From the NCBI RefSeq assembly GCF_003001935.1, contig NZ_PVNG01000006.1, positions 349,554 through 413,553 of the forward strand: a DNA stretch of 64,000 bases, in the 5' to 3' direction. Below, piece by piece: positions 16,730 to 25,709 of this stretch. Source of the stretch: Nonomuraea fuscirosea. Lineage in GTDB: Bacteria; Actinomycetota; Actinomycetes; Streptosporangiales; Streptosporangiaceae. How positions within the stretch are numbered: the first letter of the stretch is position 1; each line of letters starts with the position of its first letter. Both the position numbers and the translations under genes were made by a program. The notes below the pieces were generated by a model. The model was given only the letters and a program-made list of their open reading frames with translations. It searched no databases and was not told the origin of the DNA.

Positions 16730-17335
16730 TTAGTCATCGAGGCCACGGGCGCTGAGCGCCTCCCCCAGCGCGTCGGCGTGCCGCAGCGACCCCACCACCA
16801 GCGGCACCGCGAACGCCCGCACGCTGCGCTCGACACCCCTGGCCCGCTGCGCCTCCCTGACGCGCGTGGCCAGCTCCGCCACCACCGGCACGCTGCGAAT
16901 GGTCAGCGACAGCAGCAACGACACCCGGAACGGGTCCAGCCCCACGAACCTGGCCGGCGACAGGCAGCGCTCCAGCGCCGCCATCATGGCCGAGGCGCGG
17001 GTGGTGAGCGTCACCAGCCCGGCCAGCGCCACCGCCAGCACCACCCGCAGCACCGTGGACAGCGCCCCCTGCAGATCGACGAACAGCCACTGCATCCCGA
17101 ACAGCGCCACGGCGAACCAGCGCACCGGCTTGACCTGCGCCCACGCCGCCGCCAGGCTCACCCGCGACAACGCGTACAGGCCCGCCACCACGACCGCGGC
17201 CACCCCCAGCGCCGCCGGCGAACCCAGCAGCACCAGCACCGTGCACGCCACCGCCAGCCCGGCCAGCTTGACGCCGGCCGGCAGGCGGTGCAGCGGGGAG
17301 GAGCCGGGGACGTAGGCGCCGAGCAGACCGTTCAT
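16730..17335 (-). CDS. bioN: Energy-coupling factor transporter transmembrane protein (BioN/EcfT)
   Basis: The 201-residue membrane protein has about four or five hydrophobic segments in its first 120 residues. It also carries the two Ala-Arg-Gly coupling motifs of EcfT proteins, AQRARGVE and LSARGLDD, which contact the ATPase subunits. It forms the membrane scaffold that transmits ATP hydrolysis to the substrate-binding S component. It overlaps bioM by 4 nt (ATGA) and is the last gene of an operon headed by bioY, so biotin is the likely substrate. Confidence 0.85.
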   Translation of the reverse strand: MNGLLGAYVPGSSPLHRLPAGVKLAGLAVACTVLVLLGSPAALGVAAVVVAGLYALSRVSLAAAWAQVKPVRWFAVALFGMQWLFVDLQGALSTVLRVVLAVALAGLVTLTTRASAMMAALERCLSPARFVGLDPFRVSLLLSLTIRSVPVVAELATRVREAQRARGVERSVRAFAVPLVVGSLRHADALGEALSARGLDD

Positions 17336-18009
17336 GCCATCAGCTTGCGGTAGAAGGCGATGGCCTCGTCGGGGGCGCCGTCGGCGACGACGCGGCCGTC
17401 GTCGATCACCAGCACCCGGTCGAAGCCCGCCAGCAGCGGCAGATCGTGCGTGACCACGAGCACCTGCTGCGTCATCTCGCGCAGCAGGGCGGCGACCTGG
17501 CGGGAGTGGCGCAGGTCGAGCAGTGTGGTCGGCTCGTCCATGACCAGGATCCGCGGCTCCAGCACCATGACCGAGCACAGCGCCAGCAACTGCTTCTGGC
17601 CACCTGAGAGGTGGTGCGCGGGATGGTCGGCGTGGCCGGCCAGGCCGTAACGGCCGAGGACCTCCGTCACGCGTTGCTCCACCTCCGCGCGCGGCAGCTT
17701 GCTGCGGCGCAGGGAGAAGGCCACGTCCTCGGCCACGGTCGGCATCACGATCTGCGCGTCGGGGTCGGTGAAGACGAACCCGACGTCGCGCCGGATCCGC
17801 GGGCCCTTGCGGCGGGTGTCCAGGCCGAGCACGGTGACGCTGCCGGACGTCGGCACGGCCAGGCCGTTGATCAGGCGGGCCAGGGTGCTCTTGCCCGAGC
17901 CGTTGGCGCCGACCACGCCGACGCGGCTCTCGGACAGGGAGGCGGTCACGCCGCGCAGCACGTCGCGCTCGCCCAGGCGTACGTGCACGTCGGAGAAGTC
18001 GATGCTCAT
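17332..18009 (-). CDS. bioM: ECF transporter ATP-binding protein (BioM)
   Basis: The 225-residue ABC ATPase has Walker A GANGSGKST near residue 35, a Q-loop (VFTDPDAQIVMPTV with the ECF-type DPDAQ), signature LSGGQKQ, Walker B ILVMDEP and switch HDLPLL. The DPD(A/D)Q Q-loop is typical of energy-coupling-factor ATPases. It powers uptake by the BioY S component through BioN. The stop overlaps the BioN start by 4 nt. A 48-nt gap separates it from the thiolase-like gene upstream. Confidence 0.88.
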   Translation of the reverse strand: MSIDFSDVHVRLGERDVLRGVTASLSESRVGVVGANGSGKSTLARLINGLAVPTSGSVTVLGLDTRRKGPRIRRDVGFVFTDPDAQIVMPTVAEDVAFSLRRSKLPRAEVEQRVTEVLGRYGLAGHADHPAHHLSGGQKQLLALCSVMVLEPRILVMDEPTTLLDLRHSRQVAALLREMTQQVLVVTHDLPLLAGFDRVLVIDDGRVVADGAPDEAIAFYRKLMA

Positions 18010-18057
18010 CTCAGACCGCCTCGAACGGACCCGGCGGACGCCGGTGTGGTGCCCACC

Positions 18058-19188
18058 TCACACCACCTCGAACAGGGCGGCCACGCCCAGGCCGCCGCCG
18101 ACCGCGGCCGCCGCCAGGCCGAGCGTTCCCGGCGGGGCGCCGGCCCGGACGAGCCTGGAGAACAGCCTGGTCACCACGACCGCGCCCGTCGCACCCCACG
18201 GATGCCCGAGCGCCAGCGCACCGCCGTCGGCGCACACCCGCTCGTCGTCGGCGCCCAGCGGATCCAGCCCGAGCGCGTCGGTGACCGCGAGCACCTGCGC
18301 CGCGAACGCCTCCACGATCTCCACCGCCACGACCCGTTCCACATCCACCCCCGTACGTTCCAGCACCCGCCTGACCGCGGGCACCGGCCCCCAGCCGGGC
18401 AGCGCGGGATCGCACCCGACGACGGCTCCGGCCAGCAGCCGCATCCCCGGCAGATCTCCGCGCGACCGTTCCGGCACGAGGGCCACGGCGGCGGCGCCGT
18501 CGCTGACCGGGGAGGAGTTGCCGGCCGTCACTGTACCGCCCGCGACGAAAGCCGCAGGCAGGCGGGCCAGCGACGCCGCCCGCAGCGGGCGCGGGCGCTG
18601 GTCCTCCGACCGACCGCCGATCGGGACGATCTCCGGTTCGAACCGCCCGGCGGCGCGGGCGGCCAGGGCGCGGGCGTGGCTGCGGCAGGCGTAGGCGTCC
18701 TGCCGTTCCCTGCTGACGCCGCGGGCCGCCGCCAGCGCCTCCGCCGCCGGGCCCATGTCCGGGTCGGGACGGCCTTCGGGGGCGAAGGGCGCCCGCTCGT
18801 ACGGCTCCGCCGCGCCCCTGAACGTGCGCCGCGGCGCGGTCGAGGCGCTCTCCGCCCCGCCGGCGATCACCAGGTCCGCCTCCCCCGCGCGGACGGCCTG
18901 CCCGGCCACCAGGATCGCGGCCAGGCCGGAGCCGCACTGCCGGTCCACGGTGAGCCCCGGCACCTCGTCCCCCAGCCCGGCGGCCAGCGCCGAGATCCTG
19001 GCCACGTTGCCGCCGGGCCCCATGCAGTTGCCGAGCACGACGTCGTCCACTCGCCGCCCCGGCACGTCCGCGGTCACCGCCGCGATCACCGGTGCGGCCA
19101 GCCGGTCGACGCCCAGCTCCCGGTACGCGTGCCCGGCCGTGCCGATCGGCGTGCGCCGGGCCGCCACCACCACAGGTGTGTCACTCAT
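18058..19188 (-). CDS. Thiolase-superfamily protein lacking the second catalytic Cys
   Basis: The 376-residue protein is a thiolase with the acyl-accepting Cys in DRQCGSGLAA near residue 85, the GGAESAS region and the His loop GGALALGHPWGATGA. Two usual active-site features are altered. NEAFA reads VEAFA, and the C-terminal CxGGG reads AAAVGGGLG, so the second Cys is absent. It may therefore not catalyse Claisen condensation; thiolysis, transfer or a structural role is open. It lies in the bioY-ligase-bioMN operon with one base separating it from the ligase stop. Confidence 0.8.
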   Translation of the reverse strand: MSDTPVVVAARRTPIGTAGHAYRELGVDRLAAPVIAAVTADVPGRRVDDVVLGNCMGPGGNVARISALAAGLGDEVPGLTVDRQCGSGLAAILVAGQAVRAGEADLVIAGGAESASTAPRRTFRGAAEPYERAPFAPEGRPDPDMGPAAEALAAARGVSRERQDAYACRSHARALAARAAGRFEPEIVPIGGRSEDQRPRPLRAASLARLPAAFVAGGTVTAGNSSPVSDGAAAVALVPERSRGDLPGMRLLAGAVVGCDPALPGWGPVPAVRRVLERTGVDVERVVAVEIVEAFAAQVLAVTDALGLDPLGADDERVCADGGALALGHPWGATGAVVVTRLFSRLVRAGAPPGTLGLAAAAVGGGLGVAALFEVV

Positions 19189-19189
19189 G

Positions 19190-20575
19190 TCAGACCAGCC
19201 GCCGCAACTCGGCATCGCCGGGCCGCCCCGCCAACTGGGCCGCGAGCAGCGCCTCCACCTGGGCCCTGGCCGGCTTGCCCGTGCCGGTGCGGGGCAGGCT
19301 CGGCAGCGCGTACCAGCGCCGGGGCCGTTGTGCCACGTCCAGCCGTCCCCGGGCGGTCGCCTCCAGCAGCGCGCGTGACGGCGGCGCCCCGGCCTCGATG
19401 ATCGCCGTCACCACGGCGCCCAGGGACGGATGCGGCGAGCCGACCACCACGATGTCGCCCACGCCCGGCACTTTACGCAGCACCTCCTCGACGTCCTCGG
19501 GCACGACGGTCGCGCCGCCGGTCTGGATCGCGCCGCCGCCGCGCCCGCGCAGCCGCAGCGGCTCTCCTTCCCGGTACGGCTCCGCGACGTCGCCCACGCT
19601 CACCCAGCCGGCTCCGTCACGCCGCAACGGGCCGGCCGCGCCGCCCAGGTAACCCTCGGCCAGCCACGGCGACCGCACCCAGACCTCACCCAGCGAGCCC
19701 TCGGCCGGGCTCTCCATCGCACGGACCTCGATCTGCACGCCGGGAAAGGGCCGCAGCCCGCCGCCGTCGGCGTCCACCGCCACGAACGACAACTCGGTCG
19801 CCCCGTAGTACGCGACCACCCGCACCCCGGCCCGCGCCGCCAGCCCCCGGACGTCCGGGTCGAGCGCCGCGCCGCCGACCACGGCCGTCCGCAGGGAGCC
19901 GGGCCGGTCGAGCACGTCCGGCAGCCGGTGCGGCACCAGGTGCACGGCGGTGGCCTCGTCCAGCAGGGCGTCCAGCGACCCGCCGGGCCAGCGGCCGGGC
20001 ACCATCGCCGTCGCGCCGGTGGCCAGGGCGTGCAGGGCGGCGAAGGAGTAGAGGGAGGACAGCAGCGGCCCCGGCACCAGTACCACGTCATCCGGTCCGA
20101 TGCCGGTCAGGTCGTTCAGGTGCGGGTAGGAGGCCGTCCACGATTCGCGGCTGCGTACGACGGCGCGGGGCCGGCCGGTGCTGCCGGAGCTGAAGCACGC
20201 CCACGCCCGGTCCCCGGGCCGGGGATCATGCCGCACGGGGGCGCCGGCCACGTCTGGCAATGGCTCGTTCACCAGGACCGGAGCCTCAGCGCCCGCGACG
20301 CCCGCCCATCTCGCGGCGTCCCACGTGTGGTCGCCGACCAGGGGCGTGGCCCCCGCCAGGTCGGCCGCCAGCACGGCGACGAGCAGCTCGACCGGATCGG
20401 CCAGGCCGATGCCGACGAGCGTGCCGGGGCCCGCGCCCCGGTCCAGCAGATGACGGGCGGCGCCCTCGATCTTGTCGGCGAGCTCTTCGTACGTCAGCTC
20501 GCTCAGGGGGCCGCGCACCGCGAGCCGGGCAGGGCGCTCGGCGGCGTGCGACATCACATGGTGCGCTACGGGCAT
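19190..20575 (-). CDS. AMP-dependent acyl-CoA synthetase-like ligase
   Basis: The 461-residue ANL-superfamily ligase has the P-loop CFSSGSTGRPRAVVRS, A5 YYGATE and a weak A7 SVGDVAEP. A8 is divergent, RGRGGGAIQTGG. The C-terminal A10 Lys in PRTGTGKPAR would form the adenylate. The family activates carboxylic acids as CoA thioesters. Between bioY and the thiolase-like gene, a pimelate- or other biotin-precursor-related acid is a reasonable substrate (inference). It starts 7 nt after the bioY stop, so it is in the operon. Confidence 0.82.
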   Translation of the reverse strand: MPVAHHVMSHAAERPARLAVRGPLSELTYEELADKIEGAARHLLDRGAGPGTLVGIGLADPVELLVAVLAADLAGATPLVGDHTWDAARWAGVAGAEAPVLVNEPLPDVAGAPVRHDPRPGDRAWACFSSGSTGRPRAVVRSRESWTASYPHLNDLTGIGPDDVVLVPGPLLSSLYSFAALHALATGATAMVPGRWPGGSLDALLDEATAVHLVPHRLPDVLDRPGSLRTAVVGGAALDPDVRGLAARAGVRVVAYYGATELSFVAVDADGGGLRPFPGVQIEVRAMESPAEGSLGEVWVRSPWLAEGYLGGAAGPLRRDGAGWVSVGDVAEPYREGEPLRLRGRGGGAIQTGGATVVPEDVEEVLRKVPGVGDIVVVGSPHPSLGAVVTAIIEAGAPPSRALLEATARGRLDVAQRPRRWYALPSLPRTGTGKPARAQVEALLAAQLAGRPGDAELRRLV

Positions 20576-20582
20576 GGAAGGG

Positions 20583-21188
20583 TCAACGCCCCCCGGCGCG
20601 GAGTCGTTCCTGGTGCACGGCCGGCACCGCGTCCGGATAGGCCCGCTGCACCCCTCTGACCACGACGGCGGCCAGCACCACCTTGATCAGGTCACCGGGC
20701 AGGAAGACCTGGGTGAGCTGCGCCGCGTTCGCCAGGGACACCCCGGTGACCAGCGCCTGCACGGGAATGCCGACCAGGTAGACCACACCCATGCCGCCCA
20801 CCAGGCAGGCCATGAGCAGCCGGACGAGACCGGGGCTGCGGCCCGCCCGCTCGACCAGCCAGCCGGTCACCGCCGCCCCCGGGATCCACCCGAACAGGAA
20901 CCCCGCCGACGGCGCGGTGAAGACCGCCAGCCCGCCCCGCCCGCCGGCCAGCAGCGGCAACCCCGCCGCGACCAGCACCAGCAGCACCACCACGGCCAGC
21001 GCCGCCCGCCACGAGCCGAGGATCGCGCCCGCCAGCATCACGCCGAGCGTCTGCAGCGTGATCGGGACCACGTTGCCGAAGACGTTCAGCGTGCCGGGCA
21101 GGCCGAGCACCGCGATCAGCGCCGCGAACACCGCCACCCGCGCCAGGTCACCCGTCGGGAACCGGCGCTGCTTTCCTGCATTCGTCAT
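20583..21188 (-). CDS. bioY: Biotin transporter S component BioY
   Basis: The 201-residue membrane protein has six hydrophobic helices and the BioY signature region VVPITLQTLGVMLAGAILG. This is followed by GGLAVFTAPSAGFLFGWIPG and a C-terminal FLPGDLIKVVLAAVV. BioY binds biotin and imports it alone or with the BioMN energising module, both of which are present downstream. It is the first gene of the operon, so regulation should act in the 155-nt region above 21188; no clear BirA or BioQ box was recognised there. Confidence 0.9.
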   Translation of the reverse strand: MTNAGKQRRFPTGDLARVAVFAALIAVLGLPGTLNVFGNVVPITLQTLGVMLAGAILGSWRAALAVVVLLVLVAAGLPLLAGGRGGLAVFTAPSAGFLFGWIPGAAVTGWLVERAGRSPGLVRLLMACLVGGMGVVYLVGIPVQALVTGVSLANAAQLTQVFLPGDLIKVVLAAVVVRGVQRAYPDAVPAVHQERLRAGGR

Positions 21189-21343
21189 GGGGTCGATCCC
21201 ACACCAGAACGGTCACGTGGGGGCATGGAGGTATCCCACAACATTCCCGCCGATCATCTGCGAGGATCGATACCGCCCCCGCCCCGCGGAGACATCTTGC
21301 CGCAGTTCCCTGCCCCGTGCCGGACGCCGACAGGAGATCACGG

Positions 21344-22015
21344 ATGACCATCCGCGCCGACGCCCAGTCCTTCGACCGGGTCGCCATGGAGTACGAGCGA
21401 CTGCACGAGTTGCAGGGCGACTCCCTGGGGGCGTGGCTCGCGGAAGCGCTGCCGGCCGGCGGCGGGCGGGCGCTGGACCTGGGCTGCGGCACCGGCAAGC
21501 ACGCGGTGGCCCTCGCCGAGCGGTTCGCGCACGTCGACGCCGTGGACCTCTCCGGCCCGATGATCGACCTGGCCCGGGCCAGACGCCCCCGGCCCAACAT
21601 CGCCTACCGGCAGGCGGACCTCCTCGACGTCGAGGGCGCCGGGCGTTACGACCTCGTGCTCAGCGTCGCGACCCTGCACCACGTACCCGACCTGCGGGCC
21701 GCGCTGCGGCACATCAGGACGCTGGTCGCACCCGGCGGGCGGGCCGTGCTCGTGGACACCGTCTCGCCGCGCCCGGCCAACCCGCGCTGGTGGCTCTACG
21801 GCGGCGCCGTACGCAAACTCCTGCCCAACCTCGTCCGGCGCGGCCCGGCGCCGGCATGGGAGATCTTCCGCCTGTCCACCGGAGCCTGGCTGGACCACCG
21901 GGTCAGCGACCGCTACCTCAACCGCGAGCAGTTCGAGCGCGGCTACGGCGAGATCTTCCCCACCGCCCGCTTCCACAACGTGGGCCCGCACGCCATGATC
22001 TGGGACGCCGGCTAG
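21344..22015 (+). CDS. Class I SAM-dependent methyltransferase
   Basis: The 223-residue Rossmann-type methyltransferase has motif I LDLGCGTGKHAVAL near residue 46, acidic motif AVDLSGPM, and motif IV in YDLVLSVATLHHVPDLR. The methyl acceptor is unknown; the layout matches small-molecule or quinone-type methyltransferases. ATG 21344 was chosen because AGGAG lies 8 nt upstream. It is divergent from bioY. A decayed SRPBCC gene overlaps its 3' end on the other strand. Confidence 0.85.
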   Translation: MTIRADAQSFDRVAMEYERLHELQGDSLGAWLAEALPAGGGRALDLGCGTGKHAVALAERFAHVDAVDLSGPMIDLARARRPRPNIAYRQADLLDVEGAGRYDLVLSVATLHHVPDLRAALRHIRTLVAPGGRAVLVDTVSPRPANPRWWLYGGAVRKLLPNLVRRGPAPAWEIFRLSTGAWLDHRVSDRYLNREQFERGYGEIFPTARFHNVGPHAMIWDAG

Positions 22016-22307
22016 CCAGGCGCGGCATGACCGGCGTGCGTTGCCGCCTCGATCGCCTGCTTCATCTCCCGTGCGCCGTGTTCGACCCGGATTAGGCCAG
22101 GCGGCGGGATTCGTCGTCGATCGCGACGATCAGCTCGCGGAGGACGTGCCCGTCGGGAAAGGTGAGGAACCGCTGGTCGCCCTCCAGCCGGGTGCCGGCG
22201 ACCCGGCCCGGCAGCAGGCGCTCGTGCACGGCTCCGACGTCGCGCAGCACGTCCCAGATGTGCTCGGGGGACGCGTCGATGACGATCTCGTGGCGGATGG
22301 GGGACAA
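22012..22307 (-). pseudogene. SRPBCC/polyketide-cyclase-like gene with internal deletion
   Basis: From ATG 22307 the first 71 codons match the start of an SRPBCC protein (IRHEIVIDASPEHIWDVL, then FPDGHVLRELIVAIDDESRR) and end at TAA 22092. Immediately beyond, in a different frame, lies the usual C-terminal end of such proteins, VEHGAREMKQAIEAA, stopping at TAG 22012. The roughly 50 central residues are missing. A typical member has about 140-150 residues. The gene appears to have lost its middle and is probably non-functional. Confidence 0.6.
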
Positions 22308-22329
22308 GGCTGTGCTCCGATCTCGCGCA

Positions 22330-22422
22330 GGTGACCCCGGCGGTGCGGGCCGGCTCGCCGATGCTGATGCCGTGCTCGCTGTTGTCGAGGCGGACCAGCA
22401 GGTCGAGCGCGCCCGCGCTGAT
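22330..22422 (-). pseudogene. Remnant of a MarR-like regulator
   Basis: A coding-like stretch of 31 codons reads ISAGALDLLVRLDNSEHG then ISIGEPARTAGVT. This resembles the helix-turn-helix entry of MarR proteins (ALDLLVRL...GISI.ELARTAGVT). It lacks a start, and the rest of the domain is absent. It directly precedes the broken SRPBCC gene; a regulator followed by an SRPBCC gene is a common pairing, so both halves of one module seem to have decayed together. Confidence 0.4.
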
Positions 22423-22440
22423 CCCTCGTCTTCGCCGGGG

Positions 22441-23505
22441 TCAGGCGGCCAGGCGCAGGGCGCGGGCCACGTCGGCGGTGGCCGCGGAGGTCTCCGTGGC
22501 GGTGTAGCCGTCGCGCATGGAGGTGTCGAGGTCCTTCAGGCCGTTGCCACTGAGCGTGATCACGACGCGCAGGCCCGGCTCCAGTTCGCCCCTGGCGTGC
22601 CGGTCGAGCAGCCCCGCCACGCCCGCCGCCGAGGCCGGCTCGGCGAAAACACCGTCGCGGCGGGCGAGCAGCCGGTACGCGGCCAGGATCTGGTCGTCAC
22701 TCACCGCGCCGATCAGGCCGCCGGAATCGTCGCGGGCGGCGATCGCGCCGTCCCAGGTGGCGGGGTGGCCGATGCTGATGGCGCCGGCCACCGTACGGGG
22801 CTCGGCGACGGGCGCGCCGTGCACGAGCGGGGCGGCGCCGGCCGCCTGGAAGCCCCACATGCGCGGCAGCCCGTCCGACAGACCGGCCTCCCGGTACGTA
22901 CGGTAGCCGCCCCAGGTCGCGGTGATGTTGCCGCCGTTGCCGACCGGCAGGCAGTGCACGTCGGGCGCGCCGCCCAGGGCGTCCACGATCTCGTACGCCA
23001 CCGTGCGCTGGCCCGCCAGGCGCGGCTCGTTGCCGACCGAGTTGACCAGTGCGATCGGGTGGTGGGCGGCCAGGTCGCGGGCCACCCGCAGGCAGTCGTC
23101 GAAGGTGCCGTCGATCTCGACGATCTCGGCGCCGTACCGTACGGCCTGGCTCAGCTTGCCCAGCGCCACGCCGCCCCTGGGCACCAGCACGGCGGCCGCC
23201 ACCCCGGCGCGGGCGGCGTAGGCGGCGGCCGAGGCGCTGGTGTTGCCGGTGGAGGCGCAGATGACGGCCTCGGCGCCGGCTTCGGCCGCCCGGCTGATCG
23301 CCACCGTCATGCCGCGGTCCTTGAACGAGCCGGTCGGGTTCGCCCCCTCGACCTTCAGCCAGACCTCGCATCCGGTGCGGGCGGACAGGTGCTCCGAGCG
23401 CAGCAGCGGGGTGTTGCCCTCGTTGAGCGAGATCGACGGGGTCTCAGGGGTCACCGGCAGCCAGCGCCGGTAGCCGCTGTCGATCAAACCATGCCAGGTA
23501 GTCAT
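22441..23505 (-). CDS. thrC: Threonine synthase
   Basis: The 354-residue fold-type II PLP enzyme has the Schiff-base Lys in GANPTGSFKDRGMTVA near residue 54. The substrate loop is ASTGNTSASAAAYAARAG and the phosphate-binding glycine loop is PVGNGGNIT. It converts O-phosphohomoserine to threonine. It is not next to hom or thrB here, so it may be a second copy or one used in a special pathway. ATG 23505 was chosen to match the family N-terminus. It is divergent from an RpiR-type regulator 65 nt away. Confidence 0.85.
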   Translation of the reverse strand: MTTWHGLIDSGYRRWLPVTPETPSISLNEGNTPLLRSEHLSARTGCEVWLKVEGANPTGSFKDRGMTVAISRAAEAGAEAVICASTGNTSASAAAYAARAGVAAAVLVPRGGVALGKLSQAVRYGAEIVEIDGTFDDCLRVARDLAAHHPIALVNSVGNEPRLAGQRTVAYEIVDALGGAPDVHCLPVGNGGNITATWGGYRTYREAGLSDGLPRMWGFQAAGAAPLVHGAPVAEPRTVAGAISIGHPATWDGAIAARDDSGGLIGAVSDDQILAAYRLLARRDGVFAEPASAAGVAGLLDRHARGELEPGLRVVITLSGNGLKDLDTSMRDGYTATETSAATADVARALRLAA

Positions 23506-23570
23506 GTCCCACACCGTAACAACTGTTTCGTATATATCGTCAAGACGGCTCTGATGTAACATTCGTCATC

Positions 23571-24518
23571 ATGGAGAACGATCCGATCGCGGGCCGCCTC
23601 TCGGCTGTCTATCCGGAGCTGCCACCCGGGGAGCGGGCGGTCGTGCGGGTGCTGCTCGACGACTATCCGTTCGCCGCCCTGGGCTCGCTGCGCGCGCTGG
23701 CCGAGCGGGCCGGGGTGAGCCCGCCCACGGCGTCGCGCCTGTTCGACCGGCTCGGCTACGGCGGGTTCGCCGACTTCCAGGCGGCGGTGCGTGACGGGGC
23801 ACGGGATCGCTCCCGGCTGCTGGAGTTCGTCACCCGCCGGGCGCCGGCGAACGACCAGGCGGGCGATCCCAGCGGCGATCAGGCCGGGGCTGTGTCAGGA
23901 GCCGCACTCGACCACACCCGGCCCGAGCCGACCCCGCCCCCTCCAGCCGGCGAGGCAGGCGCTTCCTCGTGGCGGCAGGCCGCCGAGAACCTGCGCGCCG
24001 GGCTCGACGGCACCCTGACCGCCGTACCCGAACCGCTCTACCACCGGGCCGCCGCACTGCTGGCCGAGGCGGGATCCGTCTGGGCGCTGGGCGGCCCGCT
24101 GAGCGAGCTGGCCGCCGACTACCTGATCCGCCAGCTGGCCGGCCTGCGCCCCCGGGCCGAGCGGGTGCCCGGCTCCGCGCCCGGTCGCGCGCGTACCGTG
24201 CTCGACCTCACCGCCTCCGACGTGATCGTGGCGTACGACTTCCGCCGCTACTCCCCCGGCACCGCCCGTTTCGTGCACGCCGCGCGAGCCAGGGGGGCCC
24301 GGCTGGTGCTCGTCACCGACGCCTGGGGATCCCCGCTGGCGGCCGAGGCGGAGGTGCTCATCAGGTTGCCGCGCGAGGCCGCCGGACCGATCGCGCCACT
24401 GGCCCACGAGATCGCCGTCACCGAACTCCTGCTCGTCGCCACCGCCGCCCACCTGGCCCCGGCCGGCCGCGCCGCCGACCGCCTCGCCGCCCTCGACGAT
24501 CTCACCCAGACGTTGTGA
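23571..24518 (+). CDS. RpiR family regulator (HTH + SIS domain)
   Basis: The 315-residue protein has an RpiR-type HTH at residues 20-75 (LGSLRALAERAGVSPPTASR, LFDRLGYGGFADFQAAV). A low-complexity Pro/Ala linker follows at about 90-130. The C-terminal SIS-like sugar-phosphate-binding domain contains WALGGPLSELAADYLIRQLA and VIVAYDFRRYSPGTARF. Such regulators sense phosphosugars or amino-sugar phosphates. It is divergent from thrC, which is an unusual partner. TAACAT at 23557-23562 ends 8 nt before the ATG, so the mRNA is likely leaderless. Confidence 0.83.
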   Translation: MENDPIAGRLSAVYPELPPGERAVVRVLLDDYPFAALGSLRALAERAGVSPPTASRLFDRLGYGGFADFQAAVRDGARDRSRLLEFVTRRAPANDQAGDPSGDQAGAVSGAALDHTRPEPTPPPPAGEAGASSWRQAAENLRAGLDGTLTAVPEPLYHRAAALLAEAGSVWALGGPLSELAADYLIRQLAGLRPRAERVPGSAPGRARTVLDLTASDVIVAYDFRRYSPGTARFVHAARARGARLVLVTDAWGSPLAAEAEVLIRLPREAAGPIAPLAHEIAVTELLLVATAAHLAPAGRAADRLAALDDLTQTL

Positions 24519-24587
24519 CCGGGACGCCGGTCGGAGACAGCACGGGCCCCCACCATCGACGACCCGAGTCCGCCCGGTCCGCTGCTC

Positions 24588-25709
24588 CTAGTCGGGAAGG
24601 GCCGGCTTGGCATCGCTCCAGCCCACATCCAGCACCGCGCGATAGTTCAGCACCCGACCGGGAACCTGCCACGTCTCGCTGTCAGGCCCCGGGACGAGCT
24701 GGGTATCCCGGCTGCCGAGGACCTTGCCGGCCTGCCGATCGAAGAGCACCTCCCGCTGGATCGTGCCGCGTCCGTCGGCGCTCCCGAACGAGGCCGCGAG
24801 GCTGACCGCCGGCCGGCCGAGCGGATCCGTGACGGCGCCGAGCCGCCGTACGCCCGGATAGTCCGTGATCAGACGCATGAGCCCGGCTCGCACCTTGGGC
24901 GGCACGGGCGTGTCCACGAGCACGAAGAAGGCCCTGCTGAGCACCTGTGCCGCATCGTCGCAGCGCCTCGGCGCCCCGGACCCACCCCCGATGAACTTCA
25001 CCGAGCCCTCGCACAGCAGCCTACGCAGCTCTCCTGGATCGGCAGGCAGCTCCTGCAGCTCCTGGTAGGTGAACTGGCCGACGCCGCTGATGAGGAAGGC
25101 GCCACCCTTCCGGTAACCGGGAGAGTCCTCGCGCCAGGCACCGGACTTCGTCCTGACGGTCCTGCTCGCACCCGAAGAGCCCACCGTCCAGCTCGAAGGG
25201 GAACCCGCCGCGCGCCAGGCGTCGGTGTCGGCGCCGGTCTGGGGCCTGCCCGCGAAGAAGCGCCCGTAGAAGGAGCCGCCGTCGCCGCGGGCGCGCCCCG
25301 TCCAGGTGAAGTACTCGTGCCGCTCCTCCACCACGTAGCCGCCGGTCCTGCCGAGCGCGCGCGTCGCGAAGGCGTGGCGCTGGTGGGTGTACCAGTAGCG
25401 GCCCTGCGGCTGCAGCTCCGCCTGAGCGGCGGCGGCCAGCATCATGTCGCGCGGCGACGGAGCACGGGGCACGGCCTGCACACCTGTCCGCGACCGTACG
25501 GAATCGTGCTGGACGAGCGTCACACCCGCCACCACCGCCGCGGCCGTGGCGGCGGCCAGCAGGCCGAGCGGCACGCGCCACGTACGGCGCGGACGGGGGC
25601 CCGCGTGGCCGTCCTGGCTCAGCATCCGGGTACGGGCGGCCGCCGCTGTCTCCGCGGAGGGCGGGGCCGGGTCGTCGTACAGCTCGCGTACGCGCTGCAG
25701 CTCGTTCAT
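24588..25709 (-). CDS. CU044_5270-family membrane protein, sigma-factor partner
   Basis: The 373-residue protein has a cytoplasmic N-terminus (MNELQRVRELYDDPAPPSAE), one membrane segment near 47-66 (PLGLLAAATAAAVVAGVTLV) and a large extracytoplasmic domain. It fits the CU044_5270 family, usually encoded directly behind an ECF sigma gene in actinomycetes. Its GTG/ATG start overlaps the sigma stop by 4 nt, so the two are coupled. The N-terminal cytosolic part may bind the sigma factor as an anti-sigma, but no zinc-binding (ZAS) motif is present. Confidence 0.72.
   Translation of the reverse strand: MNELQRVRELYDDPAPPSAETAAAARTRMLSQDGHAGPRPRRTWRVPLGLLAAATAAAVVAGVTLVQHDSVRSRTGVQAVPRAPSPRDMMLAAAAQAELQPQGRYWYTHQRHAFATRALGRTGGYVVEERHEYFTWTGRARGDGGSFYGRFFAGRPQTGADTDAWRAAGSPSSWTVGSSGASRTVRTKSGAWREDSPGYRKGGAFLISGVGQFTYQELQELPADPGELRRLLCEGSVKFIGGGSGAPRRCDDAAQVLSRAFFVLVDTPVPPKVRAGLMRLITDYPGVRRLGAVTDPLGRPAVSLAASFGSADGRGTIQREVLFDRQAGKVLGSRDTQLVPGPDSETWQVPGRVLNYRAVLDVGWSDAKPALPD

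Noticed and set aside
21189..21343. BioQ or BirA operator before bioY
   Set aside because: No match to a TGAAC-3 nt-GTTAC type site or other convincing palindrome could be identified by eye.
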